Assembly (NCBI GenBank): GCA_030667735.1
Contig: DAOUVG010000065.1
Span: 1-7,420, forward strand
DNA: 7,420 bases
Direction of reading: 5' to 3'
Source: Dehalococcoidales bacterium
Lineage (GTDB): Bacteria > Chloroflexota > Dehalococcoidia > Dehalococcoidales > Fen-1064
In this document: piece by piece, positions 1 through 6,825 of the stretch
Numbering within the stretch: the first letter of the stretch is position 1
Layout: every line of letters starts with the position of its first letter
Position numbers and translations under genes: made by a program
The notes under the pieces: model-generated
What the model was told of the DNA's origin: nothing
Seen by the model: the letters and a program-made list of their open reading frames with translations, nothing else
The model's database searches: none

Positions 1-26
1 GGGTTCGAATCCCACCCTCTCCGCCA
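1..26 (+). tRNA. 3' end of a tRNA, probably tRNA-Ser (partial)
   Basis: The window opens inside the T arm of a tRNA. The T loop TTCGAAT, the 3' T-stem strand CCCAC, the acceptor strand CCTCTCC, discriminator G and an encoded CCA (24-26) are all visible. These 26 bases are identical to the last 26 of the complete tRNA-Ser that follows. A shared acceptor strand and the G discriminator make a serine isoacceptor the best guess, but the anticodon is outside the window. It could instead be a partial duplicate or an attachment-site remnant of the neighbouring tRNA end. Confidence 0.75.
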
Positions 27-40
27 TCATGCGAAGTATA

Positions 41-68
41 TTGTAGCAAGAAAACATATTAATATAAT
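41..68 (+). promoter_or_regulatory. Sigma-70-like promoter for tRNA-Ser(GGA)
   Basis: A perfect -10 box TATAAT lies at 63-68 and a weaker -35 box TTGTAG (3 of 6 consensus positions) at 41-46, with a 16-bp spacer. Transcription would begin near 75, about 17 nt before the mature tRNA 5' end at 92, which is a normal short leader. The stretch is distinctly AT-rich compared with its surroundings and contains the palindrome ATATTAATAT (55-64). This suggests that the second tRNA has its own promoter rather than depending only on read-through from the first. The identification is by motif only. Confidence 0.55.
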
Positions 69-91
69 CTGACTTCTTATTTAGCTATTGA

Positions 92-181
<90 letters not shown>

Positions 182-248
182 CCCACGGGAATGTTCTGAA
201 AGGATACCCGCGATAGAGAACACTGACAATCGTTCATTCTTTTCCCGG

Positions 249-1436
249 TTGGGGCCCCGTCTCCGCTCATTTATTACCGGCCTGGTGCCCCTCTTCGTGC
301 TGGCACATTTCAGTCATCACGTTGTAGGGGCGCTGCTGACACCGCTCCTGCCCTTCATTCGGGATGATTTCATTCTCACCAAGACGCAGCTTGGGTTTCT
401 GGGTTCAGCATATAACCTGCCCTATGGCATCGCCCAGTTGCCCGGAGGCTGGCTGGCCGACCGTATCGGCCCCCGTAATCTGATTGTTGTGGGCATCTCC
501 GGTGTGGCTGTCGCCGGTCTGCTTACCGGTTTCTCACCGACCTACGTGTTTATATCCATCAGCCTGGTACTGCTGGGGCTGACCGGAGGCGGCTACCATC
601 CCGCCGCCTCGCCCCTGGTATCAGCGTCGGTTGACGAGAAAAATCGCGGCAGTGCCCTGGGCATACATCAGATAGGAGGCACAGCCAGTTTCTTCCTGAC
701 CCCGCTTATCGCTGCCGGTATTGCTGGTGCCATCGGCTGGCGGAGCACCTTTATTTCGTTGTCCATCCCCACACTTGTTTTCGGCATCGTACTGTACGTG
801 CTCCTGGGCCGAAGGGGATACACGAGCCGACCACAAACAGTAGCGCCCGACGACTCTGTAGAGACATCCTCTACTGAGGGTGGTATGCGGCGCCTGCTGC
901 CATTCACAGCACTTGGCGTAGTCCTCCAGGTACTGATTTTCTCGTCGATTTCTTTCTCTCCGGTCTTTGCTGTGGACCGTCTGGGAGCCAGCAATGAAGC
1001 CGCCGCCGGTCTGCTGGCTGTGGCCCATTTCGCCGGACTCGTGGCCGGTCCCCTTGGCGGCTACCTATCGGACCGACTCGGCAAATTGCCGGTCCTGCTG
1101 ACAGTGTGCCTGATTGCCGGACCGGCTATCTACCTGCTCAACTTTGTATCCTTTGGCTGGGGTCTGTCGCTGGTGCTGCTGCTGATGGGCACCTGCCAGT
1201 ACATCGGTATGCCGGTTTCGGAGTCCTACATCATTGCCCACACCTCGAAGCGCAATCGCTCGACGGTACTGGGCTTCTATTACTTTGCCAGCCGCGGAGG
1301 ACCCGGCCTTATCATGCCGGTCATGGGCTACCTTTTCGACAATTTTGCCTTTCAGGCCGGTTACAGTGCGGCCGCTGTAACAATGGTGGCGGTCACAATC
1401 ATTTGTGCGCTGTTCATGCGGAAAAGCCGGGACTAG
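249..1436 (+). CDS. MFS transporter, fosmidomycin-resistance-like
   Basis: This is an integral inner-membrane secondary transporter of the major facilitator superfamily, probably a proton-coupled exporter of a small molecule; the substrate cannot be read from sequence. Counting from TTG249 the product is 395 residues, typical for the family, with about twelve hydrophobic segments in two halves separated by a hydrophilic loop at about residues 188-214. The MFS cytoplasmic motif A appears twice: GGWLADRIGPR (66-76) after helix 2 and GGYLSDRLGK (270-279) after helix 8, the usual pseudo-symmetry. The early LAHFSHHVVGALLTPLLPFI segment resembles the fosmidomycin-resistance (Fsr) branch. The start is uncertain. 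The frame stays open back into the tRNA and has no ATG or GTG between the tRNA end and helix 1; TTG249 gives the expected length but has no Shine-Dalgarno sequence. A GAAAGGA sequence at 198-204 is spaced for an ATA codon at 213. The gene lies 68 nt beyond the tRNA and is followed by a hairpin. Confidence 0.85.
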   Translation: MGPRLRSFITGLVPLFVLAHFSHHVVGALLTPLLPFIRDDFILTKTQLGFLGSAYNLPYGIAQLPGGWLADRIGPRNLIVVGISGVAVAGLLTGFSPTYVFISISLVLLGLTGGGYHPAASPLVSASVDEKNRGSALGIHQIGGTASFFLTPLIAAGIAGAIGWRSTFISLSIPTLVFGIVLYVLLGRRGYTSRPQTVAPDDSVETSSTEGGMRRLLPFTALGVVLQVLIFSSISFSPVFAVDRLGASNEAAAGLLAVAHFAGLVAGPLGGYLSDRLGKLPVLLTVCLIAGPAIYLLNFVSFGWGLSLVLLLMGTCQYIGMPVSESYIIAHTSKRNRSTVLGFYYFASRGGPGLIMPVMGYLFDNFAFQAGYSAAAVTMVAVTIICALFMRKSRD

Positions 1437-1437
1437 G

Positions 1438-1460
1438 CCGGTCGGCATATTACCGACCGG
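1438..1460 (+). terminator. Hairpin after the MFS gene, possible terminator
   Basis: A perfect 8-bp inverted repeat, CCGGTCGG and CCGACCGG, encloses a 7-nt loop (1446-1452). It starts one base after the transporter stop codon. Its position and strength suit a transcription terminator separating the transporter from the dprA operon. It lacks the run of T expected of an intrinsic terminator, since only TT follows, so it may act as a 3'-end stabiliser, a weak or Rho-assisted terminator, or a protein-binding palindrome upstream of the dprA promoter. Confidence 0.45.
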
Positions 1461-1505
1461 TTGAGCGTGACTTGCCTTCGCACGGCGTGCTGTAGACTCA
1501 GCCAA

Positions 1506-1534
1506 TTGCCGTACCCTACCCCCTGTGCTAGAAT
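1506..1534 (+). promoter_or_regulatory. Sigma-70-like promoter of the dprA operon
   Basis: The -35 box TTGCCG (1506-1511, 4 of 6 consensus) and the -10 box TAGAAT (1529-1534, 5 of 6) are separated by the ideal 17 bp. The predicted transcription start is around 1540-1542. The dprA start codon is at 1544, so the transcript would have a leader of only 0-4 nt. It is the only convincing promoter ahead of the five-gene operon and lies in the 107-nt gap after the transporter. Confidence 0.6.
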
Positions 1535-1543
1535 AATTATGCT

Positions 1544-2671
1544 TTGGAAAACAGCAAGAAAGATATTAAGTACTGGATAGGCTTCAGTTTTATTCCCAGT
1601 ATCGGTAGTGCCCGGCTCAACCGGCTGGAGACCCACTTTGGCAACCTGGAAGATGCCTGGAAAGCGGGACCCGACGAGTTTATCCGGGCCGGGCTTGACA
1701 AGAACGTGGTGCGTGCCATCGTGTCCTGGCGCCCAAGAGTGGACCTGGAAGCGGAAATGGAGAAGCTGGAGCGGTACGGGATACAGGCGCTTACCTGGCA
1801 CGATGCACTCTACCCTTCTCGTTTGAAGGAAATCCATGACCATCCCCCGATACTCTATATCCGTGGCTCCCTGCTCCCCGAGGACGAGTGGTGCCTGGCG
1901 GTTGTCGGTACCCGGCGGGCGAGTGCATACGGGAGACAGGTGACCGAGGAGATTGTGGCTGACCTGGCCGGGAGCCGTATTACCGTTGCCAGCGGTCTTG
2001 CCAAGGGGATAGATTCCATAGCACACCGCAGCGCCCTTGATGCCGGCGGCAGAAGTATCGCCGTCTTTGCTCACGGACTGGATATTGTGTACCCCATTGA
2101 GAACACCAGCCTGGCCCAACGAATCGTACAGCAGGGTGCACTTATCAGTGAGTTCCCTCTGGGCACACGGCCAAAACCGGAGTATTTTCCGCGTCGCAAC
2201 CGGATTATCAGTGGTATTAGTCTCGGTGTCCTCGTCGTCGAGGCGGGAACGACCAGTGGTGCCCTTATCACCGCCAACATGGCACTGGAGCAGAACAGGG
2301 AGGTCCTTGCTGTCCCCGGCAGCATTCTTTCTCCGACCAGCCGGGGCACCAACCGCCTCATCCAGGAGGGTGCCAAGCTGGTCCGCGACTACCGGGACAT
2401 ACTGGAGGAACTGAACCTCGGGGCGGTTGCCCAGCAGATTGAGATGAAAGAGGTCCTGCCGGAATCGGATACCGAGTCTCTCCTTCTCAAGCAACTGTCC
2501 ACCGAGCCCACACATGTTGACGAGGTCTGCCGTGCCAGCGGTCTGCCTGTTTCAACGGTCAGCAGCACCCTGGCGATGATGGAATTGAAGGGTTTGGTCA
2601 GGACAATAGGAAGTATGAAATATGTCCTTGCTCGGGAAGCAAGACAGGAATACAGGATAAAAGTTGAGTAA
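1544..2671 (+). CDS. dprA: DNA-processing protein DprA (Smf)
   Basis: DprA binds single-stranded DNA in the cytoplasm and loads RecA on it, best known during natural transformation, but it is widespread in bacteria not known to be competent. The 375-residue product has the full three-part layout: an N-terminal SAM/HhH-like region (about 8-75), the Rossmann-fold DprA domain (about 85-285), and a C-terminal winged helix (about 308-362). Diagnostic segments are GTRRASAYG (122-130), SGLAKGIDSIAHRSALDAGG (150-169), FPRRNRIISG (215-224), EAGTTSGALITA (233-244) and VPGS (257-260). The start is TTG1544. An in-frame TAG lies at 1529-1531 and no in-frame ATG occurs before residue 72, so TTG is effectively forced. 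No Shine-Dalgarno sequence precedes it, in keeping with the nearly leaderless transcript implied by the promoter. An out-of-frame ATG at 1539 opens only 13 codons. Its end overlaps topA by 8 nt. Confidence 0.96.
   Translation: MENSKKDIKYWIGFSFIPSIGSARLNRLETHFGNLEDAWKAGPDEFIRAGLDKNVVRAIVSWRPRVDLEAEMEKLERYGIQALTWHDALYPSRLKEIHDHPPILYIRGSLLPEDEWCLAVVGTRRASAYGRQVTEEIVADLAGSRITVASGLAKGIDSIAHRSALDAGGRSIAVFAHGLDIVYPIENTSLAQRIVQQGALISEFPLGTRPKPEYFPRRNRIISGISLGVLVVEAGTTSGALITANMALEQNREVLAVPGSILSPTSRGTNRLIQEGAKLVRDYRDILEELNLGAVAQQIEMKEVLPESDTESLLLKQLSTEPTHVDEVCRASGLPVSTVSSTLAMMELKGLVRTIGSMKYVLAREARQEYRIKVE
2654..2666 (+). promoter_or_regulatory. Ribosome binding site and TTG start of topA
   Basis: AGGA (2654-2657) stands 6 nt before TTG2664. 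An in-frame TAA at 2658-2660 lies just upstream and the next in-frame ATG is about residue 145, past the conserved TOPRIM start. Together these fix TTG2664 as the topA initiation codon, inside the end of dprA. Confidence 0.75.
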
Positions 2672-4808
2672 ACAGAAGAAGAATCTCGTTATAGTAGAAT
2701 CGCCGGCCAAGGCCAGGACCCTGGGCAGGATACTGGGCAGCGACTATGAGCTAAAGGCGTCTCTGGGTCATATCCGTGACCTTCCCAAGAGCCGCCTGGG
2801 AGTGGACGTGGAAAACGGCTTCGAGCCGAAGTACGTGGTGCCCCGGGACAAGAGCAAGACGGTTAAGGAACTCAAGGACGCCACCAAGAAGGCATCTACA
2901 GTGTATCTGGCTACCGACCCCGACCGCGAGGGTGAGGCCATATCATGGCACCTGGCTTCAGTTATACAGTCGAATAATAAACCCTTACACCGCGTTGTCT
3001 TCCACGAAATCACAGAAGACGCTATCAAGCAGGCCTTCAAGCATCCCCGCGCGATTGACATACACCTGGTAAACGCCCAGCAGGCCAGGCGCATCATGGA
3101 CCGTCTGGTAGGCTACAAGATAAGCCCGTTACTCTGGAAAACGGTCAGGCGTGGCCTGTCAGCCGGCAGGGTGCAATCGGTGGCACTACGAGTGATAGTT
3201 GACCGGGAACGGGAGATTGAGAGCTTCGTCCCGGTAGAATACTGGAGCCTTGAAGCCGAGCTGCACCGAAGCAACGGCAAAGCTAAGAAGGAGAACGCCT
3301 TTCGGTCTTCACTGGTGGGCCTTCTGGATGGCACCAAACTGGACATCCACACCAAGGATGAAGCCGATAAGCTCGGCTCCCGACTTGAACAGAGTGATTA
3401 CTGTGTCCACAAGACAAAGTCCAGGAAGATAAACCGCCAGCCGGCACCTCCCTTTATAACCAGTACGCTCCAGCAGGAGGCCTACCACAAACTCAGATAC
3501 AGCGCAAAACAGACAATGGCCCTGGCACAGCAGCTCTACGAAGGTCTCCCGATTGGTGACGAGGGAAGCGTGGGGCTGATAACGTACATGCGGACCGACT
3601 CCATCCAGGTAGCCCGTCCGGCGGTGGTCGAGACCAGGGAGTTCATCAGCAGTCGATATGGCGCTGACTTTCTTCCGCCGCACGCCCGCTCCTTCTCCCG
3701 AAGGGTCAAGGGAGCGCAGGAGGCACACGAGGCAATCCGTCCCACCAGGATTCACCGGGAACCTTCCCAGGTCAAGCAGTACCTCACCAGTAACCAGTTC
3801 AAGCTCTACGAGCTTATCTGGAAAAGGATGGTCGCAAGCCAGATGGCAGCAGCGGTCTACGACAGTACCACGGTTGATATACAGGCCGATTGTCGCGAGC
3901 ACCGGACGAACTATCTAATGCGGGCTTCCTGTTCGGTGAACCGGTTTGCCGGCTTTACCGTTCTCTATACCGAGGAGAAAGACAGGGACGAAGAGGAACC
4001 TGTGGCCAGTTCTCCCATACTCACCCTGAAAAAGGGTGATGCGCTGGACCTGCTCGGGCTTTTCCCGGAACAGCACTTCACCCAGCCGCCACCGCGTTTC
4101 ACCGAGGCCAGCCTCATCAAGATGATGGAGCAGTATGGCATCGGGCGCCCCAGTACCTACGCTCCCACTCTTTCCACCATCCAGACACGCGAGTATGTTA
4201 CCAGGACCAGGGGGATACTCCAGCCCACCGAACTGGGTATGATAGTAAGTGACCTCATAAGTCAGCATTTCCCGAATATCGTTGACATTGAGTTCACCGC
4301 CCGTATGGAGGACGAACTCGACGAAATAGCCAGCAACAAAGGCAATTGGGTAGATGTCGTCCAGGGCTTCTATACCCCTTTCGAAAAGAGTCTCAGCAAT
4401 GCCTCGCAGGTCATGGAGCGGGTGGAGCTTCCCGTAGAGTTGACCGAGGAGACCTGCCCTAAATGCGAGAAGCCACTGGCGGTGAAGACCGGGCGTTTCG
4501 GGAAGTTCCTGGCCTGCACCGGTTACCCTGACTGCAAATACACCAAGTCCTATCAAAAAAAGACCGGGGTTGAGTGCCCCAAGTGCGGCGGTGACCTAGT
4601 GGAGAGAAGAAGCAAGAAGGGGCGCACTTTTTACGGCTGCTCTAACTACCCGAATTGTGACTTCGCCATATTTGCGAAACCACTCCCCACGCCATGTCCG
4701 CAATGCGGTTCCATCATGACCGAATACCGGAATACCGAGGCAAAATGCACCAAGTGCGGGCACAGGGAGAAGCTACCGCAGGACCAGACACATGCAGCAA
4801 GTCTTTGA
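2664..4808 (+). CDS. topA: DNA topoisomerase I (type IA)
   Basis: This enzyme relaxes negative supercoils by transient single-strand cleavage with a 5'-phosphotyrosyl link. The 714-residue protein opens with a TOPRIM domain (about 5-120): the glutamate in VIVESPAKA (E12) and the acidic triad in ATDPDREGEA (D85, D87, E89) are present. The type IA core follows, with LSAGRVQSVALR (165-176) and the active-site tyrosine Y308 in GLITYMRTDS. EQYGIGRPSTYAPT (489-502) is another hallmark segment. The C-terminus carries three Cys4 zinc ribbons: C598/C601/C618/C624, C638/C641/C659/C665 and C678/C681/C695/C698. Length and layout are normal for a bacterial TopA with zinc fingers. It starts at TTG2664, overlapping dprA by 8 nt, and overlaps the downstream recombinase gene by 17 nt. 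The dprA-topA pairing is widespread in bacteria. There is no sign of truncation or frameshift. Confidence 0.98.
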   Translation: MSKQKKNLVIVESPAKARTLGRILGSDYELKASLGHIRDLPKSRLGVDVENGFEPKYVVPRDKSKTVKELKDATKKASTVYLATDPDREGEAISWHLASVIQSNNKPLHRVVFHEITEDAIKQAFKHPRAIDIHLVNAQQARRIMDRLVGYKISPLLWKTVRRGLSAGRVQSVALRVIVDREREIESFVPVEYWSLEAELHRSNGKAKKENAFRSSLVGLLDGTKLDIHTKDEADKLGSRLEQSDYCVHKTKSRKINRQPAPPFITSTLQQEAYHKLRYSAKQTMALAQQLYEGLPIGDEGSVGLITYMRTDSIQVARPAVVETREFISSRYGADFLPPHARSFSRRVKGAQEAHEAIRPTRIHREPSQVKQYLTSNQFKLYELIWKRMVASQMAAAVYDSTTVDIQADCREHRTNYLMRASCSVNRFAGFTVLYTEEKDRDEEEPVASSPILTLKKGDALDLLGLFPEQHFTQPPPRFTEASLIKMMEQYGIGRPSTYAPTLSTIQTREYVTRTRGILQPTELGMIVSDLISQHFPNIVDIEFTARMEDELDEIASNKGNWVDVVQGFYTPFEKSLSNASQVMERVELPVELTEETCPKCEKPLAVKTGRFGKFLACTGYPDCKYTKSYQKKTGVECPKCGGDLVERRSKKGRTFYGCSNYPNCDFAIFAKPLPTPCPQCGSIMTEYRNTEAKCTKCGHREKLPQDQTHAASL

Positions 4809-5751
4809 CCGATACATCAACTACCTGACCGCGGAGAAGAACGCCTCCCGGTACACGGTACGCAACTATGCCAGTGACCTGCTCGGTGGCACCACCGAGA
4901 AAGGACAGAAAGGCTTCTTCCAGTTCCTCAGGCTGAAGAATGTGGATACCCTGGACCAGGTTGACAGACAGGTCATTCGCGATTACCTCGGCTGGTTGAT
5001 GGAGCAGGGTGTCGTCAGAAACAGTATTAACCGGAGACTATCGGCAATAAAGTCTTTCTTCAAGTACCTTGTACGGGAGGAAATTCTCCCGTCAAATCCT
5101 GCTGAGATGATTATCTCGTCCAAACGTGACCAGTACCTGCCCTTGGTCCTGTCTGTCGAGGAGGTAGTACGGCTACTGGAAGCGCCGGACCTGTCAAAGG
5201 CAGAGGGTCTGCGCGACCGTGCCCTGCTGGAGCTACTCTATGCCTCGGGACTCCGGGTCAGTGAGGTGGTCGGACTTAACCTTGAACACATTAACCTTAA
5301 CATGAATGAAGTCCGGGTCTATCATGGTAAGGGCGCCAAGGACCGCATGGTCCTCATCGGAGAACCAGCCGCCCGGGCTCTTGCAGCTTACCGCGACTAC
5401 GGCAGACCGGAGCTTCTAGGCGAGAAGAGCGGCGATGCCCTTTTCGTGAATCGCCAGGGAGAACGGCTTATTGAAAGAAGGGCACAGAAGATACTGGAAA
5501 AGTATACCCGTGTCGCCAGTATTGGTCGGAGGGTACACCCCCATATACTGCGTCATACCTTCGCCACCCATATGCTGGATGGCGGTGCCGACCTCAGGGT
5601 AGTCCAGGAGCTTCTGGGACACGCCGACCTTTCTTCTACACAGATATACACTCAAGTTAGTAAGAGTCAGGCCCGGAAGGTGTATCTCTCGGCCCACCCA
5701 CTGGCGAAAACCCAGAAAGAGGCTGAACAGGTTGAACAACAGATTAACTAA
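4792..5751 (+). CDS. xerC: Tyrosine recombinase, XerC/XerD type
   Basis: This is a site-specific recombinase that resolves chromosome dimers at a dif-like site near the replication terminus, normally together with a partner Xer and FtsK. The 319-residue protein has an N-terminal SAM-like core-binding domain (about 1-100) and a catalytic domain (about 115-300). The full catalytic set is visible: R155 in ASGLRVSE, K180 in HGKGAKDR, H251 and R254 in HPHILRHTFATH, H277 in LLGHADLSS, and nucleophile Y286 in QIYTQVS. The N-terminal domain has a small extra stretch (about 31-46, GGTTEKGQKG) where many Xer proteins run directly into their next helix. ATG4792 has AGGA at 4780-4783. It sits between topA and a peptidase gene, overlapping both, as in Firmicute dprA-topA-trmFO-xerC operons but without trmFO. 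Whether it is XerC, XerD or a lone Xer cannot be decided here; the symbol follows gene order. A mobile-element integrase is unlikely in this setting. Confidence 0.9.
   Translation: MQQVFDRYINYLTAEKNASRYTVRNYASDLLGGTTEKGQKGFFQFLRLKNVDTLDQVDRQVIRDYLGWLMEQGVVRNSINRRLSAIKSFFKYLVREEILPSNPAEMIISSKRDQYLPLVLSVEEVVRLLEAPDLSKAEGLRDRALLELLYASGLRVSEVVGLNLEHINLNMNEVRVYHGKGAKDRMVLIGEPAARALAAYRDYGRPELLGEKSGDALFVNRQGERLIERRAQKILEKYTRVASIGRRVHPHILRHTFATHMLDGGADLRVVQELLGHADLSSTQIYTQVSKSQARKVYLSAHPLAKTQKEAEQVEQQIN
5718..5734 (+). promoter_or_regulatory. Ribosome binding site and TTG start of the M24 peptidase
   Basis: AGAGG (5718-5722) lies 9 nt upstream of TTG5732, inside the end of the recombinase gene. This start gives the normal M24B N-terminus (RLTNLRRELA followed by the ENRSYLSGF segment), which supports the choice. 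Confidence 0.6.
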
Positions 5752-6814
5752 CCTTCGCCGGGAGCTTGCCGGGCAGGAGCTTTCTGCCATTCTTATCTCG
5801 CAGCCGGAGAACCGGTCCTACCTGTCCGGATTCGATGGCTCGGCGGGCTACCTGCTGGTCACTGCCAGCGGCGCAATCCTGGCCACCGACTTCCGTTACA
5901 CGGAGCAGGCGGAAAGGCAAGCACCTGACTGCAGCATCTTCCAGATAACCGGCCCGATATCCGCCTGGCTTCCCGGATTTGTTGCCGGGGTGGACTCCGG
6001 CAAGCTCGGTTTTGAGGCCGGGGATGTCAGTTTCGCCCTGCACCGACAACTGACTGAAGTGCTGGCCGGGACCAACCCCAACCTTGACCTTGCCCCTGTT
6101 GACGGAATGGTGGAATCGCTACGGGCTACCAAGGAACCCACAGAGATTGATACAATATCTCAAGCCGCTGCAATATCCGATAGCGCCCTTGAACAGGTTG
6201 CGGACAGGATACAGCCGGGGATAACGGAGAAGGAGGTCGCCTGGGAGCTGGAGAAGTCCATGCGGGAGTCCGGCAGCGAAGGAATGCCGTTCGATATCAT
6301 TGTCGCTTCCGGCCCCAATGCCGCCCTGCCCCACCACCACCCTTCCGACCGCCGGATTCAGGCAGGCGAAACGATAGTCATCGACATGGGGGCCAGAGTC
6401 GGCGGCTATTGCAGCGACCTCAGCCGCACACTCTGCCTGGGCACACCGGATGATACTTTCAAGCGGGTCTATAATACCGTTCTGGAAGCCCAGCTGGCAG
6501 CAATTGAGGGCATCCGGGAAGGTATCAGTGGCCACGAAGCGGACAGCCTTGCCCGCAAGGTAATAGAGCAAGCAGGATATGGTGAAGCATTCGGGCACTC
6601 CCTCGGTCACGGTGTCGGGCTGGCAGCACACGAGGAGCCACGCCTCGGTCCGAACGCCACCGGTACACTGGGAGCGAGCATGGTCTTCAGCATTGAACCC
6701 GGAATCTATCTCCCCGGCTGGGGAGGAGTGAGGATTGAAGACCTGGCAGTGATGGAAAACGGTACGGCAAGGCTGCTTTCCAGGGCAATGAAACTAAATA
6801 TGACCGGAGGTTAA
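5732..6814 (+). CDS. M24B metallopeptidase, Xaa-Pro aminopeptidase/dipeptidase
   Basis: This is a cytoplasmic dinuclear-metal peptidase of the pita-bread fold, expected to cleave the bond between an N-terminal residue and proline. The 360-residue product has an N-terminal creatinase-like domain (about 5-130, with ENRSYLSGFDGSAGYLLV) and a C-terminal M24 domain (about 138-350). All five metal ligands can be assigned: D218 (VIDMGA), D229 (CSDLSRT), H293 (HSLGHGVGL), E322 (SIEPG) and E336 (RIEDLAV). The proton-shuttling histidines lie in LPHHHPSDR (199-207). Length matches the short bacterial PepQ/YqhT type rather than the longer E. coli PepP; aminopeptidase and dipeptidase activity cannot be separated by sequence. 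It starts at TTG5732 with a 20-nt overlap with the recombinase gene and ends 8 nt before EF-P. A similar pair (yqhT-efp) occurs in Bacillus, so the linkage of X-Pro turnover with proline-stall relief is probably meaningful. Confidence 0.95.
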   Translation: MNNRLTNLRRELAGQELSAILISQPENRSYLSGFDGSAGYLLVTASGAILATDFRYTEQAERQAPDCSIFQITGPISAWLPGFVAGVDSGKLGFEAGDVSFALHRQLTEVLAGTNPNLDLAPVDGMVESLRATKEPTEIDTISQAAAISDSALEQVADRIQPGITEKEVAWELEKSMRESGSEGMPFDIIVASGPNAALPHHHPSDRRIQAGETIVIDMGARVGGYCSDLSRTLCLGTPDDTFKRVYNTVLEAQLAAIEGIREGISGHEADSLARKVIEQAGYGEAFGHSLGHGVGLAAHEEPRLGPNATGTLGASMVFSIEPGIYLPGWGGVRIEDLAVMENGTARLLSRAMKLNMTGG

Positions 6815-6825
6815 AGTCTGATATG
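6806..6825 (+). promoter_or_regulatory. Ribosome binding site and ATG start of efp
   Basis: A strong GGAGG (6806-6810), within the last codons of the peptidase gene, precedes ATG6823. The spacer is 12 nt, longer than usual. ATG6823 gives the expected EF-P N-terminus (MISGSELRKG), and no alternative start fits better. Confidence 0.65.

Noticed and set aside
185..210. CGGG/CCCG inverted pairing after the tRNA as a terminator.
   Set aside because: The stem is only 4 bp with a long loop and no T tract.
1539..1580. A 13-codon ORF from ATG1539 as a leader peptide gene.
   Set aside because: It has no ribosome binding site, overlaps the dprA start region, and is too short to support as a gene; kept only as a note in the leaderless finding.
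1433..2515. Long antisense open frame of 360 codons opposite dprA.
   Set aside because: It lies entirely opposite a convincing dprA, shows no recognisable domain, and is explained by the GC-rich codon pattern of the sense gene.
3915..4556. Antisense open frame opposite topA (213 codons).
   Set aside because: The sense strand encodes conserved topoisomerase core and zinc ribbons throughout; the antisense product looks like low-complexity shadow translation.
4792..5751. The tyrosine recombinase as an integrase of an element inserted at the tRNA-Ser genes.
   Set aside because: It is a full-length Xer-type protein embedded in a housekeeping operon about 4.6 kb away, with overlapping neighbours and no other mobile-element genes.
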